Shown piece by piece: positions 4,879-5,134 of a stretch of DNA of 5,134 bases (positions within the stretch are counted from its first letter, which is position 1; every line of letters begins with the position of its first letter). Position numbers and translations under genes: made by a program. Below the pieces are notes generated by a model. That model saw only the letters and a program-made list of their open reading frames with translations. It had not been told where the DNA came from and searched no databases. Source of the DNA: Lutispora sp. (lineage in GTDB: Bacteria; Bacillota; Clostridia; Lutisporales; Lutisporaceae); the NCBI GenBank assembly GCA_030834765.1, contig JAUQXG010000249.1, positions 1-5,134 on the forward strand, written 5' to 3'.

Positions 4879-5134
4879 TTACACATGGTCGGCAGAACCA
4901 ATTCCCCATTTTGCACTTTCTCTTTGCAGTTCAACTAAATGATGGTATAAGCCGTTTAAAGCCATCAAATCTTGATGTTTTCCTGTTTCCTGTACTTTTC
5001 CTTCTTTCAGGACAATGATTTTATCACAAGATTCAACAGAGCGTAGACGATGGGCAATGATTAAAACCGTTTTGCTTTTGATAAGCTTTCCGATGGCTTC
5101 CTGTATCAAAGTTTCATTTTCTGGGTCCAGGGAA
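4879..5134 (-). CDS. ABC transporter ATP-binding/permease protein, exporter type (C-terminal 84 residues; 5' part outside window)
   Basis: C-terminal end of a nucleotide-binding domain that is open through the right window edge. Visible: D-loop SLDPENE immediately at the edge, helix TLIQEAIGKLIKSKTVLIIA, H-loop His in IIAHRLRSV, then CDKIIVLKEGKVQETGKHQDLM and NGLYHHLVELQRESAKW, which are typical of exporter-fold (type IV) ABC half-transporters. Walker A, the signature, Walker B and the membrane domain lie outside. The frame stops at TAA 4879-4881. It is transcribed toward araC. Beside an MptD-type ECF module and AraC regulator this is likely one of a YbtP/YbtQ-like pair, but 84 residues cannot separate that from MsbA- or multidrug-type exporters. 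Confidence 0.88.
   Translation of the reverse strand, partial: SLDPENETLIQEAIGKLIKSKTVLIIAHRLRSVESCDKIIVLKEGKVQETGKHQDLMALNGLYHHLVELQRESAKWGIGSADHV

Noticed and set aside
1..5134. tRNA, rRNA, CRISPR array, insertion sequence or riboswitch
   Set aside because: No cloverleaf, repeat-spacer pattern, transposase or recognisable riboswitch core was seen by eye; the gaps are short and accounted for by promoter and hairpin elements.

Overview
The window looks like a low-GC Gram-positive (Firmicutes/Clostridia-type) chromosome fragment. It is AT-rich, its genes have strong GGAGG-type ribosome binding sites, and it carries a lipoprotein-type secreted MsrA, an energy-coupling factor (ECF) transporter operon and an AraC-family regulator. 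Strain or species cannot be fixed from the sequence.

Layout, left to right. (1) 1-576, minus: 5' part of msrA, cut by the window edge, encoding a peptide methionine sulfoxide reductase with an N-terminal lipoprotein signal. It is preceded by an AT-rich promoter region holding a PerR-box-like sequence. (2) 643-781: no gene; a hairpin at 694-718 probably ends the ECF operon transcript. (3) 782-3643, minus: a compact three-gene ECF operon transcribed ecfT -> fused double ATPase -> S component of the MptD/Trep_Strep type. The S-component frame is interrupted by a TAA at 821-823. In-frame sequence after that TAA encodes what looks like the family's normal C-terminal tail. (4) 3644-3867: regulatory region between the ECF operon and araC. 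It has a perfect 15-bp-arm palindrome lying exactly between two oppositely directed promoter candidates, a 13-codon leader ORF whose stop sits on the ecfT ribosome binding site, and a 21-bp-spaced direct repeat just before araC. (5) 3868-4833, plus: AraC-family regulator with an unfamiliar N-terminal domain. (6) 4832-4871: perfect 19-bp hairpin, a likely shared terminator between convergent genes. (7) 4879-5134, minus: last 84 residues of an ABC exporter-type ATPase, cut by the right edge.

How the genes may work together (inference): EcfT, the two-headed ATPase and the S component would form one vitamin- or metal-chelate-type importer of unknown substrate. The divergent AraC protein is the obvious candidate regulator. 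The exporter-fold ABC protein next door recalls clusters where an MptD-type ECF module sits with an AraC regulator and a pair of YbtP/YbtQ-like ABC proteins, which suggests a siderophore/metallophore or similar chelate. No substrate can be read from this window. No clearly new system is visible; the most notable points are the interrupted S-component gene, the symmetric operator/promoter arrangement, the leader ORF and the msrA start that seems to lack a canonical start codon.
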